Shown here one piece after another: positions 14,046 through 23,115 of a stretch of 30,094 nt of DNA; position 1 is the first letter of the stretch; each line of letters starts with the position of its first letter. The stretch comes from an uncultured Clostridia bacterium. Its GTDB lineage: Bacteria; Bacillota; Clostridia; Christensenellales; Borkfalkiaceae. The translations under genes were made by a program, and so were the position numbers. The stretch spans positions 1 to 30,094 of the forward strand of contig CAJGCK010000007.1 of NCBI GenBank assembly GCA_904501795.1. Direction: 5' to 3'. The notes beneath the pieces were generated by a model, which saw only the letters and a list, made by a program, of their open reading frames with translations, did not search any database and was not told the origin of the DNA.

Positions 14046-16595
14046 ATGGCTGAAAAAAGAGAAATGCATAACGAGAATATAAAAAAGTCGAAAGAATTGC
14101 TAGACGGCGCAAGTTTTTCAGGTATAAAGGAAAGCGCGGAAAGTTTGAGCAAACAACTATTGCAGTTTAGACTAGAATTAAACGCAAGGTTAGTTAAACT
14201 TCAAGAAGAACCGACCGTTCCAGAAAAACAAGAAGAAGTAGCGGTAAAAACTTCGGTAAAAGAACCGCAAAAAGAGACGGTAGAAGAAGTAGTAGTAGCG
14301 AAGGTAGAAGAGATTGCTAAAATCGAAATAAAAGAAGAAACCCCGTCTAAAGTCGACAAGGAAAAGGCTGAGCCGATAGTGGAAAAAACCAAACCTGAAG
14401 TGAAAGAAGAAAAGGCGCAAGAACCACCGCGTCCGTCTTTCATAGTTCGTCGTGAAGGCAAAGAATCCGTTCGTCCGCAAAGGGCGGAATATCGTCCGCA
14501 ACAGGACAATCGTTCTCGTGCGCAAAACGATTTTAAAGCTCGTCCACAAGGCGATAAGCAAAACAAGGGAATGGGTTCGTTCTCTCAAAGCGGTCGTGCA
14601 CCCAAACAAAGAGAAACTTACGTAGCACCACCTATTGTTCCTACGGCAAACGATAAGCGTTCGTTTAACAAGAAAAAACAAAATGGCGAAAGGAACTACG
14701 AAGAAAAGCACGTTCTAAACAAGCGCTCGCTTATACGTAACCAAGTTGACGTTGACGATTTTGACGAGAACAAAACTGGTTACAGAAAATTCCGTCCGGT
14801 AAAAAAAGAAAAGAAGACGGAAGTTAACGTTATAAAAATAGAAAAGGCGGTAATAAACACCGAAATTATCCCACTTAAAGTATTGAGCGAAAAGATAGGT
14901 ATCACCGCAGCCGAAATAACCAAAAGGCTTTTCAAAGAAGGCATAATGAAAACTATAAACGACTCTATCGATTTCGATACTGCGGCGTTTATAGCGGACG
15001 ATTTAGGGATTGAATTAGAACTCAAACTCGACAAGACGGCGGAAGACGTGTTAAGCGAAGGTTTCGACCAAGCCGACGATAGCGGAAACTTGGTAACCCG
15101 TCCACCCGTAGTAACGGTTATGGGTCACGTTGACCACGGTAAAACTTCTATTCTAGATAGAATAAGAAAGGCAAACGTAACCGCGGGCGAAGCAGGTGGT
15201 ATAACTCAACATATCGGCGCATACCAAGTATCCGTTGGCGGAAAACAAATAACCTTCTTAGACACACCCGGTCACGCAGCGTTCACCGCGATGCGTGCAA
15301 GGGGCGCGCAAGTAACCGATATAGCCGTATTAGTAGTTGCGGCGGACGACGGCATAATGCCACAAACGGTAGAAGCGATAAATCACGCCAAAGCGGCTGA
15401 CGTTCCAATAATTGTAGCGGTAAACAAGATAGATAAACCCGAAGCGAATTTAGACAGAGTTAAAACTCAACTTACTGAAAACGGTTTGTTGCCTGAAGAA
15501 TGGGGTGGCGACGTAATAGTATGTCCCGTTTCGGCAAAAACGGGCGCAGGGTTTGACGAACTTTTAGAGAGCATTAACCTTATAGCAGAAATAAAAGATT
15601 TAAAAGCAAATCCCGATAGAAAGGCGAAAGGCGTTGTAGTAGAAGCAAAATTAGACCAAAGCAAAGGACCTATTGCAACTATACTCGTACAAAACGGCAC
15701 GCTTAAAGTATCGGATAGCGTTATCGTAGGCTTGGTAACGGGTAAAATTAGGGCGATGACCGATGATAAAGGAAGAAGAGTAACTTCTGCAGGTCCGTCC
15801 GCACCGGTATCCATAATGGGGTTAGACGAAGTACCAAACGCAGGCGACGTATTGTTTGCGGTTGAACAAGAAAAACTAATCAAAATGGTTGCCGAAGAGC
15901 GTAAGAACAAAGAAAGAGAGAACATGATAAAAGCGTCGCAAAAGGTAACGCTTGACGACGTGTTTAACAAGATTGCCGAAGGAGATATGAAAGTTCTTAA
16001 CCTAATCGTTAAGGCGGACGTTCAAGGTTCGGTAGAAGCGGTAAAACAATCGTTAGAAAAACTGTCTAACGAGCAAGTTCGCGTTAACGTAATACACGCG
16101 GCGGCGGGCGCAATTAAAGAATCGGATATAATGCTTGCCGAATCTTCGAACGCGGTAATAATAGGCTTTAACGTGCGTCCCGACTCTAACGCAAAACAAA
16201 TAGCGGAGAAGAGCGGGGTAGACGTTAAACTTTACCGAGTAATATACGAAGCGATAGAAGACGTAGAGCGTGCGCTTAAAGGTATGCTCGCACCCAAGTT
16301 TACCGAAGTATATTTGGGCAAGGCTGAAGTTAGAGAAGTATTCAAGATTTCAGGCGTTGGTCAAGTTGCGGGCTGTTACGTTACCGAAGGTAAGATTGCA
16401 AGAGCGGGCAAACTTCGTATTTATCGCGACGACGTAATGATTTGCGAAGGCAACGTTAACCAATTAAAGAGATTTAAAGACGACGTTAAAGAAGTTCAAG
16501 CAGGTTTCGAGTGTGGTATTTCAATCGAAAGATTTAACGATATTAAGATCGGCGACTTTATTGAAAGCTATCTCGTAGAACAAACTCAAGAATAA
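14046..16595 (+). CDS. infB: Translation initiation factor IF-2
   Basis: 849 residues. IF-2 is the GTPase that brings initiator tRNA to the 30S subunit and promotes subunit joining. The first 250 or so residues are a low-complexity extension, Glu/Lys/Val-rich (about 55-130) then Arg/Gln-rich (about 135-215). An IF2N domain follows at about 275-330. The G domain has GHVDHGKT (360-367), DTPGH (406-410) and NKID (460-463). Domains II, III and the tRNA-binding C-terminal domain IV are complete to the stop. TTAGGAG precedes the ATG. The extension makes a long false antisense frame. Confidence 0.97.
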   Translation: MAEKREMHNENIKKSKELLDGASFSGIKESAESLSKQLLQFRLELNARLVKLQEEPTVPEKQEEVAVKTSVKEPQKETVEEVVVAKVEEIAKIEIKEETPSKVDKEKAEPIVEKTKPEVKEEKAQEPPRPSFIVRREGKESVRPQRAEYRPQQDNRSRAQNDFKARPQGDKQNKGMGSFSQSGRAPKQRETYVAPPIVPTANDKRSFNKKKQNGERNYEEKHVLNKRSLIRNQVDVDDFDENKTGYRKFRPVKKEKKTEVNVIKIEKAVINTEIIPLKVLSEKIGITAAEITKRLFKEGIMKTINDSIDFDTAAFIADDLGIELELKLDKTAEDVLSEGFDQADDSGNLVTRPPVVTVMGHVDHGKTSILDRIRKANVTAGEAGGITQHIGAYQVSVGGKQITFLDTPGHAAFTAMRARGAQVTDIAVLVVAADDGIMPQTVEAINHAKAADVPIIVAVNKIDKPEANLDRVKTQLTENGLLPEEWGGDVIVCPVSAKTGAGFDELLESINLIAEIKDLKANPDRKAKGVVVEAKLDQSKGPIATILVQNGTLKVSDSVIVGLVTGKIRAMTDDKGRRVTSAGPSAPVSIMGLDEVPNAGDVLFAVEQEKLIKMVAEERKNKERENMIKASQKVTLDDVFNKIAEGDMKVLNLIVKADVQGSVEAVKQSLEKLSNEQVRVNVIHAAAGAIKESDIMLAESSNAVIIGFNVRPDSNAKQIAEKSGVDVKLYRVIYEAIEDVERALKGMLAPKFTEVYLGKAEVREVFKISGVGQVAGCYVTEGKIARAGKLRIYRDDVMICEGNVNQLKRFKDDVKEVQAGFECGISIERFNDIKIGDFIESYLVEQTQE

Positions 16596-16615
16596 CGTAA
16601 AATTAAGGGGAAAAA

Positions 16616-16990
16616 ATGAAAAGACAAGTGAGTAGAACGGAAAAATTGAACGCCGAGTTCCAAAAAGATATTTACGAAGTAATAACTAAACGGCTAAAAA
16701 ATCCGCTAATAACCGAAATGTTTTCGATACTCCGCGTGGATACGAGTAAAGACTTATCTCACGCAAAGGTATTCGTTTCCGTTTATTCGGTAAACGAAGA
16801 AAAAAAGAACGTCACTTTTTCCGCAATAGTGGACGATGCAAAGCGTATTCGTTACGAACTAGCAAAAATCACGTCAACTAGAACGGTGCCCGAACTTCAC
16901 TTTTTTCTAGACGATTCTATGGAATATAGCGATAAAATGAACAAATTGTTCACGCAAATAAAAAGGGAGAGCAAGAGTGATAACGATTAA
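16616..16990 (+). CDS. rbfA: Ribosome-binding factor A (RbfA)
   Basis: 124 residues. RbfA binds the 30S subunit near helix 45/44 and acts in cold-sensitive late maturation of 16S rRNA. The KH-like fold carries RTEKLNAEFQKDIYEVI (about 7-23), LKNPLI, VDTSKDLSHAKVFVSVY (about 42-58) and the C-terminal PELHFFLDDSMEYSDKMNKL (about 94-113), all family landmarks. It overlaps the next gene by 14 bases, consistent with one operon from rimP onward. Confidence 0.94.
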   Translation: MKRQVSRTEKLNAEFQKDIYEVITKRLKNPLITEMFSILRVDTSKDLSHAKVFVSVYSVNEEKKNVTFSAIVDDAKRIRYELAKITSTRTVPELHFFLDDSMEYSDKMNKLFTQIKRESKSDND

Positions 16991-17930
16991 ATCTCTTTGT
17001 GAAAAACTTAAAAAAGAAAAAAAGGTGGCTATATTTTCGCACGTTCGACCGGACGGTGATACCGTGGGCAGTACTCTTGCGCTAAAACTAGCGCTTGAAA
17101 AACTCGATATCGTTGCCGACGTTTATTGTGAAGAAGGTATTCCGCCGAAATATTCTTTTATCAAAGGTGTTTTGGACTATAAAAATCAACTTTCGGGTGA
17201 GTATTCGGCTTTCATAGCGTTAGACTGTGCAGATCCGCAAAGGCTAGGCGTTTTCGCCGTTGATTTTTTGTCTAAGAATAATACCTATAACGTAGACCAC
17301 CACGTTTCAAACGTGGGGTACGCTAAGTTTAACTACGTAAAGTGTTCTTCGTCTAACTGTGAAAACATCTTTGATATAATAAAAGAACTTTCCGTTCCTC
17401 TAGATGAAGATATTGCAACCGCGCTCGCAACGGGCGTTGTTTCGGACACGGGTAACTTTAAGCACAAAAACGTTCAGTCGGAAACTTTTTCAGTCGCAAG
17501 CGAGCTAAAATCGGCTGGCGCAGACTTTAATTTGATAATTAATAAGGCGTTCCAAGAACAAAGTAAGCAACGCGCCAAACTATTTGGAACGGTTATGAAT
17601 AAAATTAGATACTTTTTGGGCGACAGGCTCGCCGTTGCGTCGGTGCTTGATAGCGACCTAAAAAACTCAGGCGCTCGTCCAGATGAAACGGAAGGGTTTA
17701 TCGACTTCGTTATGGGGATAGACGTCGTAGAAGTGGGCGTTTGTATACTCGAAACGGGCAAGAACAAGTTTAAATGTTCCTTCCGTTCAAAAGGAGTTAA
17801 CGTCAACGAAATTGCTCTAACTTTCGGCGGTGGCGGGCACGTTCTTGCAAGCGGTTGTCAAATCCAAGGCGAATACGAAGAAGTGGTGGATAAAATAAGG
17901 TATGCCGTGCATCAGCACTTACCGGAATAA
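16977..17930 (+). CDS. nrnA: DHH/DHHA1 phosphoesterase, oligoribonuclease/pAp phosphatase NrnA
   Basis: 317 residues. NrnA degrades short RNA oligomers (nanoRNA) and converts pAp to AMP. DHH-domain metal ligands are visible as SHVRPDGD (His22, Asp26, Asp28), LDCAD (Asp83), VDHH (Asp107, His108, His109) and VSDTGNF (Asp157). The DHHA1 domain ends with the GGGGHVLASGC substrate-binding motif at about 291-301. The start is GTG at 16977, just after the AAGGGAG sequence inside rbfA. The position between rbfA and truB is usual in Bacillota. Confidence 0.94.
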   Translation: MITIKSLCEKLKKEKKVAIFSHVRPDGDTVGSTLALKLALEKLDIVADVYCEEGIPPKYSFIKGVLDYKNQLSGEYSAFIALDCADPQRLGVFAVDFLSKNNTYNVDHHVSNVGYAKFNYVKCSSSNCENIFDIIKELSVPLDEDIATALATGVVSDTGNFKHKNVQSETFSVASELKSAGADFNLIINKAFQEQSKQRAKLFGTVMNKIRYFLGDRLAVASVLDSDLKNSGARPDETEGFIDFVMGIDVVEVGVCILETGKNKFKCSFRSKGVNVNEIALTFGGGGHVLASGCQIQGEYEEVVDKIRYAVHQHLPE

Positions 17931-17933
17931 AAA

Positions 17934-18782
17934 ATGAAAGGTTTTATAAACGTAATAAAGCCCGAGGGTATGAGTTCAGCATACGCCGTGGGCGCCCTTA
18001 AGAAAAAACTTAATCTTCCGTGTGGACATATGGGCACGTTAGACCCTATGGCAAGCGGGGTTTTACCCGTTGGCGTGGGTAAGGCTAGTAGGCTATTCGA
18101 TTATTTGCTGGACAAGACTAAAACGTATATCGCAACTTTTAGGTTTGGTTACGATAGCGATACGCTAGATATAACGGGTAAAGTTGAAAAGGTGGACGAT
18201 GGTTTGGTAGACGAGAGCGCAGTTAAACAAGCGCTAAAACTTTTTATCGGTGAAATAGACCAAGTCCCCCCGAACTACTCTGCAAAGTGTGTTGACGGCA
18301 AACGCGGTTATCAACTTGCAAGGTCGGGCGTTGAATTTTCGCTTCCGCCAAAAAAGGTAACCATTATAGAGTTTGAACTAATTAATCGGTTATCGGATAG
18401 CGATTTTCAGTTTAAGATAGTGTGTAAAGGCGGGACGTATATTCGTTCGCTTGCTAGGGATTTAGGCAAGGCGTTAAACACGTCGGCTATAATGACGGCA
18501 CTTGATAGAACGGAGAGCGGAGTTTTTAGTTACGAAAACGGAATAACTGTAGAAGAATTAAAATCTACGCCCGATATAGAAAAATATTTAATTCCCGCAG
18601 ACAGCGTTATATCGTTTGAAAAGGTGGTGCTAACGAACGAGCAAGCCACCAGGATTTTAAACGGATTATTCGACGAGTATCCGCTTAGCGACGGGTTTTA
18701 TAGAGTATATAACGGCAAAGAATTTTGGGGCGTTGGCAAGGTAGAGAATAAAATTTTAAAAATAAAATCGTATGTTAGATAA
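17934..18782 (+). CDS. truB: tRNA pseudouridine(55) synthase TruB
   Basis: 282 residues. TruB makes pseudouridine 55 in the T-loop of tRNAs and also acts as a tRNA chaperone. GFINVIKPEGMSS is at 3-15, and the catalytic motif GTLDPMASGVLPV at 34-46 holds Asp37. YIATFRFGYDSDTLD and GGTYIRSLARDLG (about 165-177) are the later conserved motifs. The spacing to nrnA is only 3 bases and the ribosome site is weak, so translation is probably coupled. It overlaps ribF by 11 bases. Confidence 0.95.
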   Translation: MKGFINVIKPEGMSSAYAVGALKKKLNLPCGHMGTLDPMASGVLPVGVGKASRLFDYLLDKTKTYIATFRFGYDSDTLDITGKVEKVDDGLVDESAVKQALKLFIGEIDQVPPNYSAKCVDGKRGYQLARSGVEFSLPPKKVTIIEFELINRLSDSDFQFKIVCKGGTYIRSLARDLGKALNTSAIMTALDRTESGVFSYENGITVEELKSTPDIEKYLIPADSVISFEKVVLTNEQATRILNGLFDEYPLSDGFYRVYNGKEFWGVGKVENKILKIKSYVR

Positions 18783-19656
18783 TAATATCTCGCCCGTATG
18801 TATTGCGCTCGGTTATTTCGACGGAGTGCATTTAGGGCATCAAAAGGTAATAGAGTGCGCGGTGCAACTTTCAAAAAAACTAGAGTGTAATTGCGTAGTG
18901 TTTTCTTTCGACGGCAACTTAAAACGCCTTCTTGGTAACAATGAAGGTAAGTTTTTGTATTCAACGGCAGAGCGAGAGAGTTTGATAGAAAGCGTTGGCG
19001 CTTCATCGCTGTTCGAAAAGGCTAATAAAACCTTTTTAAGCAAGGGTAAGCGCGCGTTCTTAAATTACTTAAACAAGAAATTTTTAGTTAAAGGGTACGT
19101 TTGCGGTTACGACTATCGTTTCGGTAAAGGTGGGAAAGGCGATACCAACTATCTAACCGAATACGCTAGAGCGCACGGGCAAGAGTGTATAATCGTTCCG
19201 CCGGTTAGTTTAGACGGTGAAACGGTATCTACGACGGAGATAAAGAATTTACTTTCCACAGGTAACGTAGAAAAGGCAAAACTTTTCTTAGGCAAACCGT
19301 ATTCGATTACGGGCATGGTAAAAAGTGGTAGAAAAGTGGGCAGAGATTTAGGCTTTCCCACCGTCAATATTAAACCCGAAAAGGATAGGGCGCAACTCAA
19401 ATTCGGCGTATATTCGGGCTTTGCAAGGTTTGGCGGGAAAAAATATTCGGCAATAATAAACTACGGCACTCGTCCGACTTTTTGCAAGGGCGAAGCGGTG
19501 GTAGAAGCGCACTTAGTAGATTTTTCATCTAATATATACGGTGAAAAAATAACCGTATTTTTCGAAAAATTTGTTAGAGAAGAAAAAAAGTTTTTAAATC
19601 GAGCAGAACTGATAAAACAAATAAAAAAGGATTTAGAAACGTTAAAGGAAATATAA
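18772..19656 (+). CDS. ribF: Bifunctional riboflavin kinase/FAD synthetase RibF
   Basis: 294 residues. It converts riboflavin to FMN and then FAD. The N-terminal FAD synthetase half has GYFDGVHLGH (14-23), CGYDYRFGKGGKGD (about 111-124) and STTEI (about 150). The C-terminal riboflavin kinase half starts near residue 175 and has the GRDLGFPTVNI motif (about 190-200) and NYGTRPTF (about 225-232). It overlaps truB and is 1 base from the next gene. No FMN riboswitch precedes it, as expected for an internal operon gene. Confidence 0.95.
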   Translation: MLDNNISPVCIALGYFDGVHLGHQKVIECAVQLSKKLECNCVVFSFDGNLKRLLGNNEGKFLYSTAERESLIESVGASSLFEKANKTFLSKGKRAFLNYLNKKFLVKGYVCGYDYRFGKGGKGDTNYLTEYARAHGQECIIVPPVSLDGETVSTTEIKNLLSTGNVEKAKLFLGKPYSITGMVKSGRKVGRDLGFPTVNIKPEKDRAQLKFGVYSGFARFGGKKYSAIINYGTRPTFCKGEAVVEAHLVDFSSNIYGEKITVFFEKFVREEKKFLNRAELIKQIKKDLETLKEI

Positions 19657-19657
19657 A

Positions 19658-20506
19658 ATGTTAAAATTTGGGCCTAGTGGCAACTCGCAAGCATTTTACG
19701 ACGCGGGGCTTAAAAGCAGTGAACAATCGGCGGTATGGGTAAAGAACATGGGGCTAGATTGTTTCGAATATTCTTTCGGTAGGGGCATTTCAATTAGTAA
19801 CGAAAAAGCCGTTGAAATAGGCAAAGCGTTTGCCGAACAAGGCATTTCTATAAGCGTACACGCGCCGTATTATATCAACCTAGCCAACGAAAGTGACGAA
19901 ATGGCTGAAAAGTCTTTCGGGTATATTTTAGAGTCGGCAAAGAAAGTTCTTTTAATGGGCGGAAACAGGGTAATATTTCACCCCGCGTCCATGGGCAAAC
20001 AAACGCGAGAGAACGCCGTTAAACTAACGCAAAAACGGTTTGATATTTTAACCGAAAAAATATATTCGCAAGGTCTAGAAAATGTAATATTTTGTCCCGA
20101 GACAATGGGTAAACACGCTCAAATCGGTACGATAGAAGAAGTGGCTTCCTTTTGCAAATCGGATAAAATTTACGTTCCGTGCATAGATTTCGGGCACGTT
20201 AACGCAAGGGAGTGCGGAAGTTTAAAAACCGAAGCCGATTATTTGAGTAGACTAGAATACTTAAAAAGCGAACTTCCAAGAGAGCAAATTCAAAATTTCC
20301 ATATCCATTTTTCCAAAATAGAGTATTCAACGAAAGGCGAAGTAAAACATCTAACGTTTGAAGACCAAGTATTCGGCCCAGCTTTCGAGCCGTTAGCAAA
20401 AGCGTTAAAGAAAACGGGCTTAACCCCCGTGATAATATGCGAGTCACAAGGAACGCAAGATATCGACGCTAAATGGATGAAAGAAGTTTACCAGTCTAGT
20501 ATATAA
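19658..20506 (+). CDS. AP endonuclease family 2 / endonuclease IV-like protein
   Basis: 282 residues, the size of Nfo. The TIM-barrel metal sites characteristic of endonuclease IV are present: SVHAPYYINLA (His64), IFHPASMG (His104), FCPETMGK (Glu143), CIDFGHVNAR (Asp and His, about 173-180), NFHIHFSKIEY (two His, about 208-212) and IICESQGT (Glu, about 262). Endonuclease IV cuts DNA at abasic sites in base-excision repair. Some proteins of this superfamily in Clostridia carry other names, so I leave the symbol blank. It is the last gene of the rimP operon, 1 base after ribF. Confidence 0.88.
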   Translation: MLKFGPSGNSQAFYDAGLKSSEQSAVWVKNMGLDCFEYSFGRGISISNEKAVEIGKAFAEQGISISVHAPYYINLANESDEMAEKSFGYILESAKKVLLMGGNRVIFHPASMGKQTRENAVKLTQKRFDILTEKIYSQGLENVIFCPETMGKHAQIGTIEEVASFCKSDKIYVPCIDFGHVNARECGSLKTEADYLSRLEYLKSELPREQIQNFHIHFSKIEYSTKGEVKHLTFEDQVFGPAFEPLAKALKKTGLTPVIICESQGTQDIDAKWMKEVYQSSI

Positions 20507-20515
20507 ATAAAAGTA

Positions 20516-20544
20516 TTGACTTATAGTGAAATATTTGATAAAAT
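20516..20544 (+). promoter_or_regulatory. Probable promoter of the M24 peptidase gene
   Basis: TTGACT (20516-20521), 17 bases, TAAAAT (20539-20544). The AAAGGAG site begins two bases later and the GTG start is at 20559, so the predicted 5' leader is only about eight bases and may start inside the Shine-Dalgarno sequence. Confidence 0.65.
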
Positions 20545-20558
20545 AAAAGGAGTTAAAA

Positions 20559-21581
20559 GTGCTTTTGGATACAGCCTATCTTTTTACCGATATAACTGCA
20601 AGAAGATATTTTTCAGGCGTTAACGTAGACGAAGGCGTGTTAGTAATATTTAACGGTAAATCGGTTTATTTTACGGACGCGCGTTATAACCAAGCGGTTA
20701 AAGAAAAACTGCAAAGCACCGATATAGGAAGCCGTTTACTAAAAGATAACGGCACTGTTAAAGATTACGTCACTTCGCTGGGCGCAAAATCGCTTGCAAT
20801 AGACTATTCTACGGTAACGGTAAAAAAATATAACGAATATAAGTCTTGGGGACTAGAAATAATCGATAGTAGCGAAGAGATAGAAAGACTTCGCAGTATA
20901 AAAAAGCCTAACGAGATAAAGAATATAAAAAAGGCTTGTGAAATAGCCCAAAAATGTTTCTATCTTGCGTTGCCGTATATTAAAGAAGGCGTAACGGAAG
21001 AGCAAATAAAAGAAAAACTAAACAAACTCTATAAAAAATTCGGCGCGGAGGGGGAGAGTTTTAGTACGATAGTCGCGTTCGGCAAAAACAGCGCAATCCC
21101 TCATCACGAAACGGGCAAGACCAAACTTAAAAAAGACGCGGTGGTTTTAATTGACACGGGTTGTATAGTTAACGGTTATCGTTCGGATTTAACAAGAACG
21201 CTGTTTTTCGGTACTCCCGATAAAGAGTTTGTTAGATGTTACGACGCGGTGCTTTCGGCAAACGAAAAGAGTATAGAATTTGCAAAAGAAGGCGTTGAGT
21301 GTTCAACGATTCATCAAACGGCGGTAGTGCAACTTAAAAAGCACTATGTAGATGAATATTTTACGCATTCGCTTGGTCACGGCGTAGGGCTAGAAATACA
21401 CGAGAGCCCAACGTTAAGCGCAAAAAGTGACGTGGTGATGGAAAACGATATGGTGTTTACGATAGAGCCGGGCGTGTATATAAACGGCAAGTTCGGTATA
21501 CGGATAGAAGACACCGTGGTAATGGAAAACGGCAAGGCGCAAAGGCTATTTACCGATGATAAGAAACTTATAGTTTTGTAA
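20559..21581 (+). CDS. M24 family Xaa-Pro aminopeptidase
   Basis: 340 residues. A creatinase-like N-terminal domain (1-115) precedes the pita-bread metallopeptidase domain (120-340). All five metal ligands are present: Asp199 and Asp210 (LIDTG and YRSDLTRT), His274 (SLGHGVGLEIHE), Glu303 (TIEPGVY) and Glu317 (RIEDTV). It removes N-terminal residues before proline from peptides in the cytoplasm. The start is GTG with AAAGGAG upstream. The position directly before efp is common in Bacillota, where this gene is often named papA, pepP or yqhT. Confidence 0.93.
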   Translation: MLLDTAYLFTDITARRYFSGVNVDEGVLVIFNGKSVYFTDARYNQAVKEKLQSTDIGSRLLKDNGTVKDYVTSLGAKSLAIDYSTVTVKKYNEYKSWGLEIIDSSEEIERLRSIKKPNEIKNIKKACEIAQKCFYLALPYIKEGVTEEQIKEKLNKLYKKFGAEGESFSTIVAFGKNSAIPHHETGKTKLKKDAVVLIDTGCIVNGYRSDLTRTLFFGTPDKEFVRCYDAVLSANEKSIEFAKEGVECSTIHQTAVVQLKKHYVDEYFTHSLGHGVGLEIHESPTLSAKSDVVMENDMVFTIEPGVYINGKFGIRIEDTVVMENGKAQRLFTDDKKLIVL

Positions 21582-21621
21582 AAACGAAAACATATAAACA
21601 AATTAAGGAGAAAAAACAACA

Positions 21622-22182
21622 ATGATACAAGCAGGCGATTTTAGAAAAGGCGTAACTTTCGAATACGAATCAGGCATCTACACCATAGTAGATTTCCAAC
21701 ACGTAAAACCGGGCAAAGGCGCGGCGTTCGTTAGAACGAAAATGAAAAACGTGGTAACCGGTTCAGTACTCGAAAAAACGTGGAACCCCACCGAAAAGGT
21801 GCAAGAAGCACACATAGAAACCAAGAATATGACCTATTCATATAACGACGGTGAGTTGTATTATTTTATGGACCAAGAATACAACTTAACGCCCCTTAAC
21901 TACGAACAAGTAGAAGAAACGTTAAAATATATTAAAGAAAACGACCCTGTTATAGTTAAATTCTATAAAGGCGTAGCGTTCTCGGTAGATTGCGAAAACT
22001 TCGTAGTATTAAGAGTAACGCAAGCAGACCCTGGCGTAAAGGGCAACACGGCAACCAACGCTACTAAAGACGCTATATTAGAAACGGGCGCAAAAATTCA
22101 AGTACCTATGTTCGTAAACGAAGGTGAACTAATTAGAGTTGACACGAGAACGGGCGAATATATGGAACGTGTTAAAGGCTAA
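21622..22182 (+). CDS. efp: Elongation factor P
   Basis: 186 residues. EF-P enters the ribosomal E site and relieves stalling at polyproline. The N-terminal KOW-like domain has the loop HVKPGKGAAFVRTK with the modifiable Lys32, the same residue as in B. subtilis. Two OB domains follow, and the C-terminus has GLRI-region equivalents (TGAKIQVPMFVNEGE). It has a strong AAGGAG site. The gene sits between an X-Pro peptidase and a reductase likely to finish its modification. Confidence 0.97.
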   Translation: MIQAGDFRKGVTFEYESGIYTIVDFQHVKPGKGAAFVRTKMKNVVTGSVLEKTWNPTEKVQEAHIETKNMTYSYNDGELYYFMDQEYNLTPLNYEQVEETLKYIKENDPVIVKFYKGVAFSVDCENFVVLRVTQADPGVKGNTATNATKDAILETGAKIQVPMFVNEGELIRVDTRTGEYMERVKG

Positions 22183-22197
22183 AAATAAAAACCGTAC

Positions 22198-22222
22198 GTA
22201 CCCGCAATTTTTTTGCGGGTAC
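22198..22222 (+). other. Perfect hairpin between efp and the reductase gene
   Basis: A ten-base stem (GTACCCGCAA with TTGCGGGTAC) closes a TTTTT loop. No T-run follows on the plus strand, so it is probably a leaky terminator or an mRNA-stabilising end for efp. The next gene's ribosome site starts nine bases later. Confidence 0.75.
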
Positions 22223-22244
22223 TTGCAATTAAAGGAGAAAAACC

Positions 22245-22976
22245 TTGAAAACAGCTATAGTAACGGGCGCAAGTGGCGGAATAGGCTCTGCCACGGTTTT
22301 ATCGTTGCTCGAAAACGAATATTACGTGGTGGCGTTTTATAATACGAACGAAAGTGGTATAAACGACCTTATTAGAAAAGCCGAAAAGATAGAAAAAAGG
22401 GACTATTTACACACTATTCGTGCGGATTTTTCGTCGACTGTAAGCATAAAATCTGGTTTCGATTTAGTTCCGTCGTTTATCAAGCACATAGACCTTTTGG
22501 TAAATAACGCAGGCGTTAGTCTAATCAAACAATCGGTAGACACAACGGAAGAAGAATTCGATAGGGTGTTTGCCGTTAATATGAAATCGGTTTTCACGCT
22601 CACAAATCTTGTTTTACCCGGTATGATAGAAAGGAAAAGCGGTTGTATAATAAATATAAGTTCCGTTTGGGGCGAAGTCGGTGCTAGTTTAGAAACCGTT
22701 TATTCGGCATCTAAAAGCGCGGTTATCGGCTACACTAAGGCGTTATCAAAGGAACTTGCGCCGTCACAAATACGAGTAAATTGTATATGCCCGGGCGTTA
22801 TCGACACAAAGATGAACGATTGTTTTACGGAAGAAGAAAGACGTGAAATAATCGCCGAAATTCCGCTTGGCAGAATGGGTAGGGCGGAAGAGATAGTAAG
22901 TTTGATAAACTACTTGGTTACGGCGGAGTATACTACGGGGCAAGTGCTTGTAGTTGACGGCGGGTACGCTAAATAG
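22245..22976 (+). CDS. SDR oxidoreductase, probable EF-P 5-aminopentanone reductase
   Basis: 243 residues, FabG-like. It has the NAD(P)-binding TGASGGIG (7-14), NNAG (87-90) and the catalytic set Asn112, Ser140, Tyr153 and Lys157. The C-terminus ends VVDGGYAK, typical of the family. In B. subtilis the FabG paralogue YmfI reduces 5-aminopentanone on EF-P Lys32. Location directly after efp with no fatty-acid genes nearby favours the same role here, but ordinary 3-oxoacyl-ACP reductase activity cannot be excluded. The start is TTG at 22245 with AAAGGAG seven bases upstream. The Arg/Lys-rich loop at 44-52 may help cofactor choice. Confidence 0.85.
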   Translation: MKTAIVTGASGGIGSATVLSLLENEYYVVAFYNTNESGINDLIRKAEKIEKRDYLHTIRADFSSTVSIKSGFDLVPSFIKHIDLLVNNAGVSLIKQSVDTTEEEFDRVFAVNMKSVFTLTNLVLPGMIERKSGCIINISSVWGEVGASLETVYSASKSAVIGYTKALSKELAPSQIRVNCICPGVIDTKMNDCFTEEERREIIAEIPLGRMGRAEEIVSLINYLVTAEYTTGQVLVVDGGYAK

Positions 22977-23115
22977 TTTAGCCTATATGATTAACTTATA
23001 TTGTTAAGCCGAACTAATCAAAACGGTAGAAAGTGAAAAAACGCTTGTAAAACATTGATAAAAAAGCAAAAAAACATAAACAAACAAACTAATTAAGGTA
23101 TAAAAAAAACTAAAG

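Noticed and set aside
14190..14711. Long antisense frame of 173 codons
   Set aside because: It is the shadow of the low-complexity Glu/Lys-rich IF-2 extension; the translation is Phe/Arg/Leu-rich with no family features.
15467..15970. Antisense frame of 167 codons within infB
   Set aside because: It is opposite the conserved IF-2 G domain and domain II; Ser/Thr-rich composition typical of a shadow frame.
18740..18800. FMN riboswitch for ribF
   Set aside because: ribF starts inside truB; there is no leader RNA space and no conserved riboswitch core.
22139..22342. Plus-strand frame across the efp end and the reductase start
   Set aside because: It overlaps two solid genes and the hairpin between them, and has no motif.
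23009..23014. CCGAAC as a PurR box upstream of purA
   Set aside because: Only the core matches, the flanks deviate, no second inverted box is present, and it lies over 100 bases upstream of the promoter.
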